Assembly: GCA_004366205.1 (NCBI GenBank)
Contig: SIRW01000110.1
Coordinates: forward strand, 32,771-96,770
Direction of reading: 5' to 3'
DNA: 64,000 bases
From: Actinomycetota bacterium
Lineage (GTDB): Bacteria; Actinomycetota; Acidimicrobiia; Acidimicrobiales; CADCSY01
The notes beneath the pieces are model-generated. The model was not told the DNA's origin, did not search any database, and was given only the letters and a program-made list of their open reading frames with translations. The translations under genes and the position numbers were made by a program. Positions 61,929-64,000 of this stretch are shown here, one piece after another; position 1 is the first letter of the stretch, and each line of letters opens with the position of its first letter.

Positions 61929-63260
61929 ATGACCGTCACCGACGACACCGTGCGGACCGGCGCCGACCCGGTCGAGGAGCTGCGCGACTGGCTCGCCGGC
62001 AACTGGGACCCCGACCTGAGCGTGGCCGAGTGGTGGGAGCGGCTCGGCCTCGCCGGCTGGGCCGCGCCGCTGCTGCCCCCGGGCCGGTACGGCCGGGGCC
62101 TGAGCCGGGGGGACGCCATCCGCGTCACCCGCACCATCGCCGAGTTCGGCGCCCTCGGTCCCCCAGCCGGTCTGGGGCTGGCGCTGGCGGCGCCCACCAT
62201 CGCCACGCACGGCACCGACGAGCAGGTCGAGCGCTACGTCCGGCCGATCGTCACCGGCCAGCGCGCCTGGTGCCAGCTGTTCAGCGAGCCCGGCGCCGGC
62301 TCCGACCTCGCGGGCCTCAGCACCCGGGCGGTGCGCGACGGCGACGTGTGGATCGTGAACGGGCAGAAGGTGTGGACCTCGGGCGGCCACCTGGCCGACC
62401 TCGGCATGTTGCTCGCCCGCACCGACCCCACCGTCCCCAAGCACCAGGGGATCACGTGGTTCGCCCTGGAGATGGACCAGCCCGGTGTCGAGGTGCGGCC
62501 GCTCAAGGAGATGACGGGCCACACCATGTTCAGCGAGGTGTTCTTCACCGACGCCGTGGTGGCCGACGACGCCCGCATCGGCGACCTGAACGACGGCTGG
62601 AAGGTCGCCAACACCACCCTGCTCTACGAGCGCTCGGGCATGGGCGCCGGCGGCGGGGCCGCGGCCGGCATCGGCGCGCGCGCCGGCACCGTCGCCGGCG
62701 ACCTCGGCAAGCGGGCCGGCGACTTCGTGCGCGCCCGCCGCCAGCGCGGTACCGGCGCGGAGCCCCGCCCCGACCGCCCGCGCAGCTCGCCGGCCGCGCA
62801 GTACATCGAGCTCGCCCGCCGCTTCGGCAAGGACCAGGACCCCGTCGTGCGCCAGGGCCTCGCCCAGTCCCACATCCTGGGGGAGCTCAGCCGGCTCAAC
62901 ACCGAGCGCCACAAGGCGGTCCGGGCGGCCGGCGGTGACATCCCCGGCCTGCCGAACTTCTCGAAGCTGCTGATGGCCGACATCCTCCGGCACAACCGGG
63001 ACCTGGGCATGCGGATCATCGGCGCCCGCGGCACGCTGCACGCCTACGACGACGCCGGCCGGGCGACCCTCGCCGGGGCGCCGGGCGGCGACGCCGCCGC
63101 CGCCATGACCGCGTACGCCCTGCGCGCCCAGGCGCTGCCGATCTACGGCGGCACCGACCAGATCCAGCGCAACATCATCGGCGAGCGGGCCCTCGGCCTC
63201 CCCAAGGAGCCGGGCGACCTGTCGCGCCTGCCCTTCAACGAGCTGCCGAAGAACGGCTGA
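61929..63260 (+). CDS. Acyl-CoA dehydrogenase
   Basis: The 443-residue flavoenzyme has CQLFSEPGAGSDLAGLSTRA, VWIVNGQKVWTSGGHLADLG and the C-terminal GGTDQIQRNIIGERALGLPK. Compared with the dehydrogenase at 39168-40448 it has an insertion of about 40 residues, rich in Gly and Arg, near residue 245. It probably forms an enoyl-CoA for the MaoC hydratase encoded just upstream. An alternative role in branched or cyclic acyl chains is possible. Confidence 0.9.
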   Translation: MTVTDDTVRTGADPVEELRDWLAGNWDPDLSVAEWWERLGLAGWAAPLLPPGRYGRGLSRGDAIRVTRTIAEFGALGPPAGLGLALAAPTIATHGTDEQVERYVRPIVTGQRAWCQLFSEPGAGSDLAGLSTRAVRDGDVWIVNGQKVWTSGGHLADLGMLLARTDPTVPKHQGITWFALEMDQPGVEVRPLKEMTGHTMFSEVFFTDAVVADDARIGDLNDGWKVANTTLLYERSGMGAGGGAAAGIGARAGTVAGDLGKRAGDFVRARRQRGTGAEPRPDRPRSSPAAQYIELARRFGKDQDPVVRQGLAQSHILGELSRLNTERHKAVRAAGGDIPGLPNFSKLLMADILRHNRDLGMRIIGARGTLHAYDDAGRATLAGAPGGDAAAAMTAYALRAQALPIYGGTDQIQRNIIGERALGLPKEPGDLSRLPFNELPKNG

Positions 63261-63299
63261 GCGCCGCAAGTTCCTGCCCTCCCACCCCGTTCGGAGGGC

Positions 63300-64000
63300 A
63301 TGCGGACGCGCACTGCCAGGGTCCTCGCGGTCGGGATCGGCGCCGTCGCCATGGTGCTGGTGGGGGGTGGTGCGCGCGCCCAGGTGGCGCCGCCCGACCC
63401 CCCGGCCCTGCCGGGTCCGCCCAGCGAGGCCGACCCCGCCCTCGAGCTGGCGACACCCCTGAGCGAGGCGACGCTCGGCTCGGTCTGCGCCACCACGGGC
63501 GGCGCGCTCGCCCTCGCCGGCATCGTCGCACCCGGCGCCGTGCCCGAGGTTGCCGACGAGGTGGTGCTGGCGATGCGCTACGCCCTGTGGCTGCACGGCG
63601 CCGCCTGCGCGGTGACCCCGCCCCAGCACAGCCACACCGTGTGCGCGCCCGACGACGAGATCGCCGCCGTGGTCCCCGAGGACGACCTTGTGGCGCCACC
63701 CGGACCTGCGGTCGGTGCGGCAATCGAGACCCTCGGCGCCGCCGAGGACGAGGCGGCGGCGGCCGGCGCCCCTGTTCCGGGCGCCGGTGACGAGCTGGCG
63801 GGTGCGGTCGAGTGCCGTGAGGAGTCGCGCCTGCTCGACGGCGGTGGCCTGGATCCCGACGAGCTGGAGGCCCAGGCGGGCACGGCGGGGCCCTCCGAGC
63901 CCGCAGAGCCGGCGGCGCCGAGCGGCTCGGAGACCACCGCGGGCGCGGGTTCGGGACGGGCGGCGGGCGGGGCGGCGGTGCCCGGGCCGGCGGGGGTGGC
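63300..64000 (+). CDS. Secreted protein, N-terminal part (runs off the window)
   Basis: An open frame from ATG 63300 reaches the window end without a stop (about 233 codons). It begins with a signal peptide (VLAVGIGAVAMVLVGGGARA, then Gln-Val), followed by a short domain with about five cysteines (SVCATTGG, GAACAVTP, TVCAPDD, VECREES) and then a Pro/Gly/Ala-rich stretch. GGAGGG directly precedes the ATG. The mix of a Cys-rich N-terminus and low-complexity segment resembles the surface proteins of the transport island, possibly with a C-terminal anchor outside the window. Confidence 0.65.
   Translation, partial: MRTRTARVLAVGIGAVAMVLVGGGARAQVAPPDPPALPGPPSEADPALELATPLSEATLGSVCATTGGALALAGIVAPGAVPEVADEVVLAMRYALWLHGAACAVTPPQHSHTVCAPDDEIAAVVPEDDLVAPPGPAVGAAIETLGAAEDEAAAAGAPVPGAGDELAGAVECREESRLLDGGGLDPDELEAQAGTAGPSEPAEPAAPSGSETTAGAGSGRAAGGAAVPGPAGV

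Overview
The window is very GC-rich chromosomal DNA with frequent GTG starts and dense co-directional genes that overlap by ATGA or GTGA. The gene content points to an actinobacterium, most likely of the class Acidimicrobiia. Supporting signs are an F420-type luciferase-like oxidoreductase, class II DAHP synthase, dodecin, the nadD/LCP-LytR_C/rsfS order, R2lox, an LPXTG-type anchor and many acyl-CoA genes. I see no transposase, integrase, phage gene, rRNA or CRISPR array, and no gene-free stretch longer than about 230 bases.

Left part (1-20.4 kb), mostly housekeeping: a membrane protein fragment, a thioredoxin-TPR protein, an APH-like kinase, a PAC2 protein, an F420 oxidoreductase, a receiver-EAL protein, a TetR regulator with its own operator, a fatty-acyl-AMP ligase, leuS, Dps and tRNA-Ala(GGC). 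Next comes a minus-strand operon of NAD metabolism and cell-wall or ribosome functions (nuoF-like, pncA, pncB, nadD, degenerate LCP, rsfS). It is followed by a sigma factor with a shortened region 3, dodecin and class II DAHP synthase.

Right part (20.5-60.2 kb), a transport island. It holds three paralogous cassettes related to branched-chain amino acid (Liv) ABC importers, with unusual architecture. LivH and LivM are one protein, and LivF and LivG are fused behind a complete MFS transporter domain (997, 1078 and 1010 residues). The solute-binding proteins are tethered by an N-terminal membrane helix and a low-complexity linker rather than by a lipobox. Cassettes 1 and 2 lie in tandem on the plus strand. 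Cassette 3 is on the minus strand, has a different gene order and carries two binding proteins. Accessory envelope proteins of unknown function accompany them: a two-member family possibly with a LolA/LppX-like fold, an LPXTG protein and a Pro-rich anchored protein.

Between cassettes 2 and 3 lie a MarR regulator and a minus-strand operon of a heterodimeric ABC exporter, TesB thioesterase, DUF35 OB-fold protein, SCP2-type thiolase and acyl-CoA dehydrogenase. A lipoprotein, R2lox and an anchored beta-rich protein follow. After cassette 3 come a MaoC hydratase and another acyl-CoA dehydrogenase. The mix suggests import, activation and beta-oxidation of acyl or other hydrophobic carboxylic substrates. 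That substrate assignment is inference only.

Three copies of an inverted repeat GTGAC-N4-GTCAC, which matches the CRP/FNR core GTGA-N6-TCAC, lie upstream of the sigma factor and around a predicted promoter of cassette 2. They suggest shared control by a CRP-like regulator.
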